This document shows, one piece after another, positions 14,756 through 28,000 of a DNA stretch of 64,000 nucleotides. A program made the translations under genes and the position numbers. Numbering within the stretch: position 1 is the first letter of the stretch; the number at the start of each line of letters is the position of its first letter. The DNA lies in contig NC_092562.1 of assembly GCF_037975245.1 (NCBI RefSeq), positions 2,051,001-2,115,000 on the forward strand. Direction: 5' to 3'. Below the pieces are notes generated by a model. That model had not been told where the DNA came from and did no database searches. It saw only the letters and a program-made list of their open reading frames with translations. The stretch comes from Apostichopus japonicus. Lineage: Eukaryota; Echinodermata; Holothuroidea; Aspidochirotida; Stichopodidae.

Positions 14756-16396
14756 ATATATATATATATATATATGTGATTTCATTGATATAGCCTATTA
14801 CGGTATTAGTTAACAGTCTCGGATATATATGCCGGAAATGTATCCCAAAACCATGGTGATTATCTAATTCATTTCTTCAATTTGTGAACTGGTCTTAGAT
14901 AGATCAGAAAGTTATAGGCTTCTACTCGGTATATATTATATAATGATATATTTCAACTCAAATTTGGAATCTAAAACTATGTGTTACATTGGTGACACCA
15001 TCGCTGTTTAGTTTTTCATATTCATTACTTAACTCACATCTAAGCAGACTAGGCGAATAGTCTAGCTCTTATATGAGAATAGTTGGGGGAAAAAATGCTG
15101 TCAAAATTTTACTTTTTTTAACGCCGTTTCCGTTAGTTTTAATAACATATCACTATCATTTCCAGTCATTAAATTACAAGTTTCATCCATGAACACCGAA
15201 ACATAAAGCATAACATCAAACATTATCTTATAGTTTTTTTCCTTTTTCGGTACGCACGTAATAACTCTTAAATAATGAGTATATTTTATCCGGCTGGACA
15301 TCTTTCCTTGAGATAATACCCTGTTGGGAAATTTAAATGTGACACTTTCTTCAGTTTTAAGTGATCATTTCATGAAAATCACAAAAATTGATATAAGGAG
15401 CAAAAAGAACAAGGTTGGAGGGGGGGGGGGGGTGTAATCTTGAACACTTTCTGTCCACCACTATAAACCCGACGATCGTAAAGCTATCTGGTCTAAAGAA
15501 ATTGGACTTTTATCAGGGGTAGTTGAAGGCGGGGGGGGGGGGGGGGTTGGTGGGACTTGTGGATTGAATGGAGGGGCCAAAGTAACCATAAAGACATACC
15601 GGAAAATTTGCCTACAAAATAATTAGTCCATGCATTCGGCTGGTACCGAGATTAAATTGTAGTATTTTGGATATTTTGGCAAGTTCAACAAATAGGGCAT
15701 TTTATGACACTATGGCCCTACAAGAAATGTTATGTTTCGACAACTTCAAGGGAATTTTTTTAGATAAAAACGGACTCTTTGTTATGACAAAAGAAAACGA
15801 AGTAGTAGGTTTTAGTTGCAGAAATGAATAAAGGATTTCCCCAATTAACTAAAGGGACTCGTTACAAGCTAGATGGATGGAGGAGTGGGCGATTCTTTGA
15901 AGAACCGCCCTGTTAGATATATTTTTTCATGAGACTTTTTAAATATCGCAGATTAATCAGTGTGTCTAATATTTGTTTAGCAGCCTTTATTTAGTATATA
16001 TCTTGCCTTCTGTCTGAGACCTAATAAGTTTCTTATCAACATATTGTTGAAAATAATTGTACTTTCGTTTCAATATATTTTTTTCAAAGTTTAGGTAAAT
16101 AAGACTCCATCCTGAAAAGGCCAACATGTTTCCGTTGAAACCAAAGGATTTAATTTTAAATAAACTATATCGAAAGTTAGGTATCCCTCCCTCCCTCCAC
16201 CCCCTTTTGAACTTTCGGAAGTACGACTAGCTCCTTATTTCCCTTTGTCTTTAAGTAGAATAAATCCCACGCAACCTTTGTTAAATGCCATTCACGACCA
16301 ACCTACTACAAACCTCAGTAAAGCTGCAAAGTATGTTTAGATCACATTGAGTGGTCGATCGTTTACAATGCGTCATAAACCTAAACTTGGCATTGA
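14756..16396. other. Intergenic, no gene seen
   Basis: AT-rich DNA with two long poly-G runs near 15420 and 15530. No open frame with family features and no exon pairs were found. Confidence 0.4.
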
Positions 16397-16780
16397 TACG
16401 GAAGCGTAGAAGGGACATTGCATTGACGAGTTACCAACTTGACAAAACGACAATTATCTGCAAATTGACGAGTTGACGAGATGGTAACGTGACAAAATTC
16501 AGAATATTGACGTTTTGACGAGATAACGGATCTTGTCAATGCAACAATTTTCTGCAAATTGACGAGTTGCACACTTACTACCATGTCGACAAGATGACAA
16601 AATTCAGAAAAATGAAGCGTTGACGAGATAACGGATCTCGTCAATGCAACAATTTTCTGCAAATTGACGAGTTTCTGAATTTTGTCACGTTACCATCTCG
16701 TCAACTCGTCAATTTGCAGATAATTGTCGTTTTGTCAAGTTGGTAACTCGTCAATGCAATGTCCTTTCTACGCTTCCGTA
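16397..16780. mobile_element. Palindromic (foldback-type) element with 6-base flanking repeat
   Basis: The element opens with TACGGAAGCGTAGAAGGGAC and closes with its reverse complement, ending CTACGCTTCCGTA. The inverted repeats extend inward for over 100 bases through GACGAGTTACCAACTTGAC. CATTGA stands immediately outside both ends (16391-16396 and 16781-16786), which supports insertion with target duplication. The interior contains two direct copies, about 104 bases apart, of a block with GACGAGATAACGGATCT and CAACAATTTTCTGCAAATTG. The 93-residue open frame across it is a repeat translation. The superfamily is not assigned. Confidence 0.8.
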
Positions 16781-17037
16781 CATTGATGTGAACGACGTTT
16801 CATGAGACAAAATAGCGCAAGCATACCACTAATTTTGTATCTGGAGGGTTGGCGGAGATGCTATAGTCGTCCAGGAGAATGGTCTAAGGGGGAGAGTGTA
16901 TGAGACATTTTGGTGCAATTGGCAATTGCGGGGTGGGGTGGGGATGCTTAGATGCAAAAATGCTGCTTTATCCGTAATTTGCATCTTTTGAAACGTCGAA
17001 GAATTTTCTCTCTATATGATTTATAGGTTGTACCGCA

Positions 17038-18781
<1,744 letters not shown>

Positions 18782-19074
18782 CAGGCGCATAGCCAGGAAT
18801 TTGGCAAGGGAGGGGCGTAACTGTAGATTCGGCATTGCAAACTATCTAAGCGTAGCGCCACCATGGTTGGCGCGAAGCATACAAGAAATTTTTGGCTGAA
18901 AATGCCTTCCCAGATCGTTGGACATGGCACTTCCCTGGCCTTGTAAGTTGCATCTTAGCATTTTCTCTTTTGAAAATACTAGCGATATCATAAAAACATT
19001 AAAAAAAATATAAAAAATATGCTCAAGGGGGGGCGGCTGCCCCCTTCGCCCCCCCCCCCTTAGCTACGCGCCTG
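18782..19074. mobile_element. hAT-like MITE with exact 8-base target duplication
   Basis: The element is 293 bases long. It starts CAGGCGCATAGCCAGG and ends CTTAGCTACGCGCCTG, so the ends are imperfect inverted repeats (CAGGCGCRTAGCYA). The octamer TTCTTCAT stands on both sides (18774-18781 and 19075-19082), an exact target-site duplication of hAT size. There is no open frame of useful length, so it must be moved by a transposase from elsewhere. Confidence 0.88.
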
Positions 19075-19082
19075 TTCTTCAT

Positions 19083-20337
19083 TCCCCTTTAAACTTGTGC
19101 AACTAGCTTAAGAACAGACAGATATTACCTGATGACACACATTTGAACAATTCCACTCAAGAGTTACATTAACTTTGGCATCCAACATATTCGCGACGGT
19201 TTTGGTGTCCAAGCTAAAAATATGCATTGGTGAGACACTTTCTGACTATGTTAATTTATTGGCACAGGTCTTTCATTAAATTGCGTCCAGGCTATCCAGG
19301 CAAAGTTAATGCAGCATATCAGCACGATATCATATCATTACGGATGTGGTAACCCTCATAGATGCGACATACATTGATCAGACGTAGTTTGTAGTTATTC
19401 TGTGCTTGAGAAGAACACTAAGTATGTTAACCGATTTGGACATTGTTACTTTATAAAATGAAGTGAGAGACCCATAATGATGATGATTAGTGTGTACAAG
19501 TAATGAGTTCACATCAAAGTAGTGCAAACAACCGCAAACTTCCAATTCAGCTCAGATTGCCACTGAAACGGCTCGTCCGTTGACTACGATATCTAGATCA
19601 AATCACAGCCACACTGACAGAACACAGAGAATTCAAGCATTGAACAGTTTTCAAGCACTCTTCAACTGAGTCAGCATGGAGTGCTTAAACCGGTGGGTTA
19701 ACCATCCATCTGCATTAGTAACTTTCCAATATCAGGACATTTTTATCTCTTCTTCAAAACGGTCGTCTGGTCGTGCAGAACGATCATATTTCTTTTCGAA
19801 CAATCAAGTTTCTATGCAGGTCATCCTGCGGAGGACTACTGTAGTAGTTTACATCAAATTTCAGATTGCAAAGTTCTACATACCCTCAAATAGGTAAAAA
19901 ACAGTGTACATATGTACAGTAATTCTTTGTTATGTTGCTAACATTATTTCAGACAAGATTTTCTGTTAAATAGACAATCGAAGAGTAAGATCTGGTTGTA
20001 TGAGGGAGAAAAATCCTCATATTCGATCCCCTCAAAAAATATAGGATTGCAATATGAAAATGAGGAAATGTGAACACCCTAACAACTAATCTCTCCAAAC
20101 CCGACCTCAAAATTTTGACTTAAAAAGGTCAAACATGGTCATGGAATAGAAGATACTTCTCCAGTTCGGTCCTTCTGTAAAGTACCCTTTGCATGACTCA
20201 CACGGAGAGAGATTTCCAAAGAAAACAGCATTATACAGCTGAGGTAAATGCTTCACATGGTCACTGTCTATAAGTTACGTCATCAATTACGTCTCGGTGA
20301 GAAATTAGACAACGACATTTACATGTCAGAGAACGGC
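19083..20337. other. Downstream region of SMIM27, no second gene seen
   Basis: Probably includes the 3' UTR of the minus-strand microprotein gene. A minus-strand stretch at 19130-19230 has an open frame ending in CAG before GTAATA and could pass for an exon, but no partner exon was found. A TTTATT on the plus strand near 19254 would read AATAAA on the gene's strand. Confidence 0.35.
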
Positions 20338-21362
20338 TCAACCGACATCCTGTGGTTGTTGTTGGAACTCAGGATATTGTCTTACTGCTGCCTCTCTGCC
20401 AGCATAGATCACAAATCCCCACGACAGAGCAACGACGACAATCAGCACCTGTGGGGAAATGAGAAGGAAAAATTTAGACAATCTCACTAGGTCACGAGGA
20501 AATGAAATATAAGCATTGCAGAATTAGCAAGTATTTAAAATATGTGACAGGAAAACATATTACGCAAAGTGAAAGATGTCAAGTTCTATATACATCAAAG
20601 ACACTGAATGAGTGAATACTGCCAGTAACTTCACGACTAGAAAAATAAACTTGTGAACTTGCAAATCAGTATAGTACTGGCACCACCCCTGCCATTATTG
20701 CTCCAGACTGGTTCACATGACGATCAGTGGTAAATCATGTGACATGATGAGTTTGAGGAGGATCAGAACTCCTAGAATACATGCACATGATAAATCAGAG
20801 AGAGTCTGCGGATGCAGATTATTGTTCTCTCCTTCATCTCCCCAGGGGCTGACAATGTCATAACATAATAATTCAGAGGGGATGTTGCATTCATTGCATA
20901 GTAGTAGTAGACCTATATATGCCTTGGGTAGTTCTGAAATGTACCCTGTAAAACCTCACACTTTCACAGCATATAAGGATAACAAGCCAAAAGGCCAATA
21001 CTTCGGTTTTCACTGAATCTTCTTGAAATTATACAATGTGATTAGAACGAATATGAAGTACTTAAAGTTGTCTTTACAGAATTTTTCCAAGGCAAAACTC
21101 ATCACAACTCACAAATAAGAACAGCAGAACTAACCCTCTTACTACTAATTAAGTTTAGTGTAAGTTGCACTGGTAGTTAAATGCAGAACGTGAGGCGACG
21201 AATTACGACAAAGGTCTTACAATAACATTCTTAGCCTAACGTTAAGTCAGTAGCCCAGGCCCCCGGGTGCTAAAACTATAATAAGTATATATATTAAAGG
21301 CCTTTTCCATCTTTGCTTACCGTTGTTTGTATTATGTCGACATACTTCTTAGAGAGACTCAT
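20338..21362 (-). CDS. SMIM27: SMIM27-like single-pass membrane microprotein
   Basis: Two coding exons, 21321-21362 (14 codons) and 20338-20448 (36 codons plus stop), join in phase 0 across a GT..AG intron of 872 bases. The product is 50 residues. It has a polar N-terminus (MSLSKKYVDIIQTT), one hydrophobic helix at about residues 15-30 (VLIVVVALSWGFVIYA), then a basic and polar tail with RQYPEF. Human SMIM27, as I remember it, is 55 residues with the same layout: a helix with ISWGCIIYA and a tail containing KKYPD. The shared SWGxxIYA core and the YP in the tail are the basis for the name. The gene lies head-to-head with TOPORS, about 1.5 kb apart, as in human, where it was called TOPORS-AS1. 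The molecular function is not known. The assignment rests on a short match plus gene order. Confidence 0.82.
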
Positions 21363-22840
21363 GCTTCAGCTCAAACGACCAAACTTTTGGGAGTGATATG
21401 TATCGGTAGTAAAATTGTTTAACTGCTAAGTGCCAATAAGTAATAGACATTCATGACTAAAACAGTGAATATTTGAAATTATTACATAAGAACTTTTATA
21501 GATTACCTGACCAGATTCCTATTAACAAAAAAATCCATGGCATGATTTTCAGTAACGTTCTGTTAGCCTACCGATTGGACTGTACGCTTCACACTGTAGG
21601 CCTAGGTTCTATTAAGCATATATCTAGCTTTGCAGTGGTAACGAGCGTTATGACTGGGTAAAGAGGCGAAGAACATTGTCATGATTCTGATATCAGACAG
21701 AAAGGCACACAAATTCAAGAGAGTGTTTAAACGTTTTCATTGATGTAAGTAATTCACCATATTTAGCCAAACGTTAATCATAACTATTGATTTTACGTTA
21801 ATATCGAACGAGTTATTTAGCTTGCTTAGCCTAACATAACACTAACTAACATTTGTATATATATGGATTAAGCCTAGGTTAGAGTAAGACTAGCTGAGCA
21901 GGCTTTATGCAACGTGATTTAGAATAAGTGCCAAGACAGGTTCCAGGAGTCAGGATAGCCAGTAACCCAAGGGACCATCAATTCATTAAATTGAATTTTA
22001 TTCATTTCCTTAAGACAGCTAACATTGTTGGTAACATACCTTTATTGTGGCTATGATTTATTACCTCTGTAAAGCCATGGAACTTGGAGGTGTAGGCCTA
22101 TTGAAAATTTGTATGACCTGTTCATATGGATTCCTACATCTGTAAGGATTTTCTGCAACATACTCTGCACTTGAGTGATGTTTAGTAGTGTTGTTGATGT
22201 GTGTGTATGCATGTTGAAAACAGTTTGGGACAGTGGTGTATAGTACCAAGTTGGGTGGGGGGGTAGTCCACCCCAGGCACCAGTCAAGGATGGGGGTGCC
22301 ATGCCACAGCCTCCCAAAATATTTTGGGGCGGCTCACCCAGGTACCTAATGAATGGAAGCCACTTGGTAAAGGGGCCCCGATGCTCATTTTTACCATTGC
22401 TTTGCCAAAATAATTACTATTGCTTTGCCAAAAAAATTACTAATTTTGCCAAAAACTACAGTCTCTGAAAATATCCATTATTTTGGACAACATGCATCAT
22501 GCATGCATGCATTAAAGTGTGCAGTATGGGCATAATTCCCATAAATGGGTGGAAAAACAAATGCACTCACAATACACAGCAAATGTTTCCTTATTCTGCT
22601 GTGCTTCAGCCATTTGAAAGAATATCCAGTTACAAAATGACATTCAATTTCAAACCCAGTAACTACAGGCTCTACCAGTGTGCAGCTATTTACAGTACTT
22701 ATGCAAAACACAGTGCAGTACATGGAATTAGGGCACTATCATACATTTTACTGCCTCCCACCCTATCCCCTATTGATATGCTATTTTTGCAACTTAAAGT
22801 AATGTGTTACATTTGGTATTTCACTCTCTCCTTATCATAG
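21363..22840. promoter_or_regulatory. Divergent intergenic region between SMIM27 and TOPORS
   Basis: This 1.5 kb must hold the start sites of both genes. A good splice acceptor (CTCTCTCCTTATCATAG) ends at 22840, 25 bases before the TOPORS start codon, so TOPORS probably has a 5' UTR exon inside this region. A possible donor (GATGTAAGTAA) is at about 21744. A hAT-like left end (CAGTGGTGTATAG) with G-rich sequence lies at 22233-22330 without a matching right end. No other gene is seen. Confidence 0.5.
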
Positions 22841-22865
22841 TGTCCAACAAAGCTGAGCTGGCAAG

Positions 22866-25031
22866 ATGGCCTCCTCGAGCAAAGTATTCCCTACAACGCC
22901 GCCGGAAGTCGTCGCTCAACCCATCGAAAAAGCATCTCTCAGTCCTGGAAAGCATAGAAGTCCCTCACCAGAATGCTGTTCCATTTGCTTGGGTCAGTTC
23001 AGGGATAAATCCTTCACAGATTCCTGTTTCCACACCTTTTGCTTTTCCTGCCTTCAGGAGTGGGCTAAAGTGAAACCAGTGTGTCCTCTCTGCAAGACCT
23101 CTTTCAATTCCATCATACACAACATCAAGTCTAATGAAGATTACGAACGCATCTACCTGCCTACCCCCACCCCCAGCACCAGATCAGCAGAGGATGACGA
23201 GGCTAGGCGGTTCAGGTATGCCACCACCCTTACGCAGGAGAGGCGCTTCCTGCTAGAGGAGAGAAGGATGCGACAATTTGCCCGTGAGGCTCGAAGAGAG
23301 GAGAGGCGCAGAAGGGAAGAGACATCCCTCGGCAGACGTAGGCTGATCTACTCAGCAGGGCTCAGGGTGCTCCATATGGGTTCCAACGAGTTCTCACAGT
23401 TTCGCGACATTTCCCCACAGTTTTTCAGTGCTAATCCAGCCGTTACTCATAGGCTCGTCCCGTGGCTGAGAAGAGAGCTGTCGGTGTTATTCGACAACCA
23501 AGACGAACATGTCACCTTCATGACACACTACATTCTCTCCCTCGTGACAAATGTGGATATTCAGAGTGAAGAATTCCACATGAATCTGCGCCCGTTCCTG
23601 CACGACACCGTCGAACATTTCGTTCACGAATTTGCGAGCTTTGCACGGTCGCCTTACGATATGGACACGTATGATCAGATGTCGCAGTACGATTTCTCGG
23701 GTGGCGGTTTGGGGAGGGTAGTGAGGGCCTTACCTAGAAGAGCCAACCAACCTCTGGTCGCGTCCCTCCAGCGGGAGAGCGACTCCGACGAACCGTCGGT
23801 GATTTTGCTTTCCGATCACGACAGCGAACCGATGGTGATATCCGATGGCAATGTTAGCGATGATGAGATTGAACAAGTGCCAGTCATCGGGGTGGCAGAG
23901 ACAGTGGCGTCTAACATATCCGTAGACGAGGATCTAACGGTAGTGTCCAGTGAATACCAAGAATACCAACCTCCGGTCTTCACCATCGACGATGACTTGC
24001 CCGCCACTAACCCTGAACCGCCCGCAGATTTAGACCTCCCCGGACCTTCGGGGCTTCAGGCAACAGCTACTGCTTCCGTTACTGAGAGTGAGGTACACAT
24101 CAAGGAAGAGCCGCCGGATTTTCACGACTCTGATCATAGTGATATTGAATTTGTCGCCTTCTTGGAAGCTGCTCACTTGCGTACCCCCGAACAGTTATCG
24201 TCTGAGAGTGAAACGGAGAGAATCGCCCACGAGGAAGCAGAGAGGAGATGGCAGGAGGAGAAAGCCCGCCGGAAAAAGTTACGTGACAGGATGAAGGAAA
24301 TGCAGGCTAAAGCACAGAGTAAGAACGGCGGTAGCTCGTCCAATACAGCAAGGGCCGCTTCTGGTGGATCCGGTAGACTGCGACATAGATCTCGTTCAAA
24401 TAGTTACGATAGAACAAATCGCAGCAGTCGTAGATCGCGTTCACACGAGTCTAGACAGCGTAGGTCACCTTCCTCAGATATTTTCATTCACCATGTTACA
24501 AGATCGAGGTCTAGGGATCGACACAACAGGGGCAGGTCTCGGTCGAGAAGCTTAACACCGCCACCCAAAACATGGAGGGAGAGGTTCGGTTACGCCGATC
24601 CGTCTCCCAGCCCACCTAGGGTCACTTCAAAGACCAGCAAAAAGAAGGACCGTCCTCGCGCAGGGAGAGAGAACTCGAACAGCACTGCCAGCAGATCGCA
24701 ACACGCCAGGAGCCGCTCGAGGGAGAGAAGTCAGTCCAGGAGCAGCGGAGTGAAGGACTCGAGGAGCAAACGAGGAAGCTCACGGAGCAGGAGAGATGAG
24801 GAATCGAGAAGCAGGAGAGATGAAGAATCTAGAAGCAGGAGAGATGAAGAATCGAGAAGCAGGAGAGAAGAGCAGGGTAGACGAGAGCATTCGAGGAGCA
24901 GAGGTGAAAGTTCACAGAGCAGGAGTAAGAACTCAAAGGACAAAAGTCATTCGAAACATAAGAAGTCTAAGACACACAAGAAACATTCCAAAAAGCGATC
25001 GAGGTCCAGATCAAGAAGTAAGCGGCGCTGA
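22866..25031 (+). CDS. TOPORS: TOPORS: RING and RS-rich ubiquitin/SUMO E3 ligase
   Basis: One 721-codon exon; human TOPORS is about 1045 residues. TOPORS is a nuclear and centrosomal ligase that acts on p53 and other targets with both ubiquitin and SUMO. A complete C3HC4 RING is present: C38, C41, C54, H56, C59, C62, C73 and C76. A conserved middle region follows, including RDISPQFF, HRLVPWLRREL and HEFASFARSPYDM, at about residues 180-275. Next comes an acidic part with a SUMO-interacting core VILLSD and an IKEEP sumoylation-type site. From about residue 500 the protein is serine/arginine-rich, with four tandem copies of an EESRSRRD-type octapeptide near 24795-24870, and ends in a basic KRSRSRSRSKRR tail. 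An in-frame TGA at 22854-22856 fixes the start, whose MASSSKVF resembles the human MASAAKEF. Codon use is ordinary. The orthology is secure. Confidence 0.96.
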   Translation: MASSSKVFPTTPPEVVAQPIEKASLSPGKHRSPSPECCSICLGQFRDKSFTDSCFHTFCFSCLQEWAKVKPVCPLCKTSFNSIIHNIKSNEDYERIYLPTPTPSTRSAEDDEARRFRYATTLTQERRFLLEERRMRQFAREARREERRRREETSLGRRRLIYSAGLRVLHMGSNEFSQFRDISPQFFSANPAVTHRLVPWLRRELSVLFDNQDEHVTFMTHYILSLVTNVDIQSEEFHMNLRPFLHDTVEHFVHEFASFARSPYDMDTYDQMSQYDFSGGGLGRVVRALPRRANQPLVASLQRESDSDEPSVILLSDHDSEPMVISDGNVSDDEIEQVPVIGVAETVASNISVDEDLTVVSSEYQEYQPPVFTIDDDLPATNPEPPADLDLPGPSGLQATATASVTESEVHIKEEPPDFHDSDHSDIEFVAFLEAAHLRTPEQLSSESETERIAHEEAERRWQEEKARRKKLRDRMKEMQAKAQSKNGGSSSNTARAASGGSGRLRHRSRSNSYDRTNRSSRRSRSHESRQRRSPSSDIFIHHVTRSRSRDRHNRGRSRSRSLTPPPKTWRERFGYADPSPSPPRVTSKTSKKKDRPRAGRENSNSTASRSQHARSRSRERSQSRSSGVKDSRSKRGSSRSRRDEESRSRRDEESRSRRDEESRSRREEQGRREHSRSRGESSQSRSKNSKDKSHSKHKKSKTHKKHSKKRSRSRSRSKRR

Positions 25032-28000
25032 TCCTGTATTGCATTAACCAACTGTTCTGTTTCGCGCGCTTAACTGTTAGCTTTCATTCACAATGTTTCT
25101 TGTTCCTTAGAAACTAGCTTGTGTGTTTATTCTATTATAAGTATTATTATGATGATTATTATTGCTTATTTAATTTTAACCAGTTTGTTGCCTTCAGCTC
25201 TTCCGTTTCTTTTCGTTCTCCAAGTTCATCCTGACTGTGGACCCAAATTTCTACCAAGAAATGGTTTGAAAAGATCTTCCTCCAAATGCCAGACAGGGTT
25301 GTAACAGATCACTTGGTTTGAGCATAAATAATCAAGCCATCTGTGAAATTTTCCTGGCTCTTTTCCTCTATCATCTCTATGGGTAATAACTTGACAAACT
25401 TATTCAAATCACTCAGTTACAAAAGTCTTGCATTTTGAAGACACTGTCAAAGCCTCTTAGGAAGGAAGGTAGGAACTAGGTGCATTTTCAATATGATTCC
25501 AAATTTGCAAAATCTTCACAGCTGTATACTCTCTCCTTGATGACATAAATCAGAATTTACTGATTTGCAGACTTCAAATTCCAAGCTATTTACTGGATAA
25601 TTGCCAGTGAATTTTGGCTCTTTGTCATTAAAAAAGTGGACATTAACACATGATTATGGTAGTCAGTTAACAGTCCTCAGTCAGAGAATAGGCAGGATTT
25701 CCATACAAAACATAAACCCTGTGTAACTCTTTCATCAATATCAAAATATATGTGGGCTGCTGCTCTCATAAGCCTGTAGAATCGCTGATGTGTGTTAAAA
25801 TGCACAGAAATGCCAGTGGAAACTTGATTCCAGCCAGTAGAATTATGCACTTGCAGTTTTCTTTAGCAATTGGCTAAATTTAGCAAAAATGCTAGGCCTT
25901 TGCCAGAAGCAAGTTTAGAGACTCATTTGTTTTCATTTTTTTATATCTTGATAAAACTATTGATACTAATTTGACAGTAAAGTCCCAAACATATTTAAGC
26001 TAGATACGTCAGGTAATTGGGGAATTGATAAAGATTTACCATTTGTATGTGATTAACATCTAATTACCTATTATCAGCATAACTGCCTATTTGAAACTTT
26101 GTGATTTTGAAACCTGTAAGGTGTTATTGACTACAATTGTTATCAAAATCTCGAAAAGCAAAGAAAAAGAAAGCTAAGTTTATCATTGCAGTGGTCGGAA
26201 CTTATCGCAACATATTTATTTTAGAAATTCTGCAAGTGGTCCTTTGGATATTTTTGCATTTTAATTTATTGGACGTGTCATGGACTTAATTGTAACAGTG
26301 AGTGTATTGAATGTAAGTCCTTAAAATGTTTGTCCGTTTGGCTTCCTGCTTTGTTACTTTTGTCTAGTCAGTAAAGAGATACTATGAACGATCACAAGTA
26401 CTATTTATCAAGAAGCCTGATATGTGAGAATATTTCAAAATCCAATAATATACCTGGCAAAAGTTTGTAATTCATACTTGTCTGATGTAGTGAGGTATGT
26501 ACGGAAGCTTTAAAGTGCCATCAACATAAGAAAACTTTGCCCCAATAAGTCAACATTTTTCAGTAATTTGTTTAGATAACAAAATAATATCTTATAAAAA
26601 ATTAGAAAATTGTTCAACTACTCAGTTGGAATGAAATGAACAATTGAACATTTTTCAGAAAAATTTTCAATTGTTCACTTCGTTCCAACTGAGTAATTTA
26701 ACAATTTTCTGCAAAATATTGAATTGATCACTTATAATATGTCGTCAATTCAACAATTTTCTGCTAAATGATTGACAACTTATCATATCTCGTCAATTCA
26801 ACTTTTTTCTGAAAAATATTAAATTGTTCACTTCATTCCAACTGAGCAAGTTTCTGCAAATTGTTTAATTGACAACTAATCGTATTTGTAAATTCAATAT
26901 TTAAGCTCCCAGAGACCAGTTTAATACTAAAATGTTGATTTGAAATGTTTTGGCTGGAGCTAATTAAAAGAATAAAAAAAGCCTTTTTCCTTTCTTTCCC
27001 TGTTCAGCTTGAAAAGTTATCACTTGTGATAGGAATTTTGTCTTATTTTGTACAGACTGCATGGAATTAATTTGTAGTTTTATGAGTTTACCATTCATTG
27101 TTTACTTTTTGAAAAACAATATTCCTCATCAACTGTATGAAAGAAAGAAGACGAAAAAAATAAAATATATACATATATATATAGAGGCCAATGGCTGAAA
27201 TCTATTCAAAGTTACTTCCGTTATGTATTATATTTAAGGACCTTTATGTGAACCAATTCCTACCATCATCTTATTAATTATCTTGCAGTGTTTGATACAG
27301 AGAACAACATTAGTAGGATAAGTCTAGTTAAGGTTTATGGTACATGACGGTTTCAAATTTTAACATCATGTCATCCGACCAGCATATTGTCAACAATTGA
27401 TGTCATAAAGTTCCATGAGGTGGTGAAACCGGTTTTGCATGTTGTGTCTCTTTGTTTATTTTCATTGTGGAATGAAGCAGAATTGTTTCTGTCTTTGATG
27501 ATGTTCATAACTTTTATCTGTTGTACTTGAGGGAGTAACTGAACACATCTCTACACCACATGTTCATAATTATAGTTGGTTGGGTTTTCTACTCTTTCGA
27601 ACTTTTATAAAAGTTCTTGGAAGGATTGTTTGTAGAAAGAGAGAGATATATTTTCAGTGATCCTGTTTCTTACTCTCTCATTGTGTGAGATGAAGGTTAC
27701 AGAATGTTAAGATGACAGTGTGAAACTGGTTTCTGGTTTCAATCTTCATGTTTATTTCACTCAGATAACATAATTGAAAGACATTGTATTCCTTTAACAT
27801 TAGTTTACTGAATATCTAAAAATTCATAATGACTTTAGGCAAACAATTTGAAACGTTACCGACCATTGCAAATAACGTTTGGTGCATGTTATGTTGCAAT
27901 AACATTTTATGTTTGTTTCACTAAATAAATACCCTTACAACAGTTTGGGCTCACCCCTCAAAATGATTGGACTACCTTGTCTAACAGATAGACCAATAAG

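Noticed and set aside
19130-19230. Minus-strand exon-like frame ending CAG|GTAATA
   Set aside because: No joining exon was found downstream; it probably lies in the SMIM27 3' region.
23816-24943. Antisense and alternative-frame ORFs inside TOPORS
   Set aside because: They are shadows of the strongly coding plus-strand frame.
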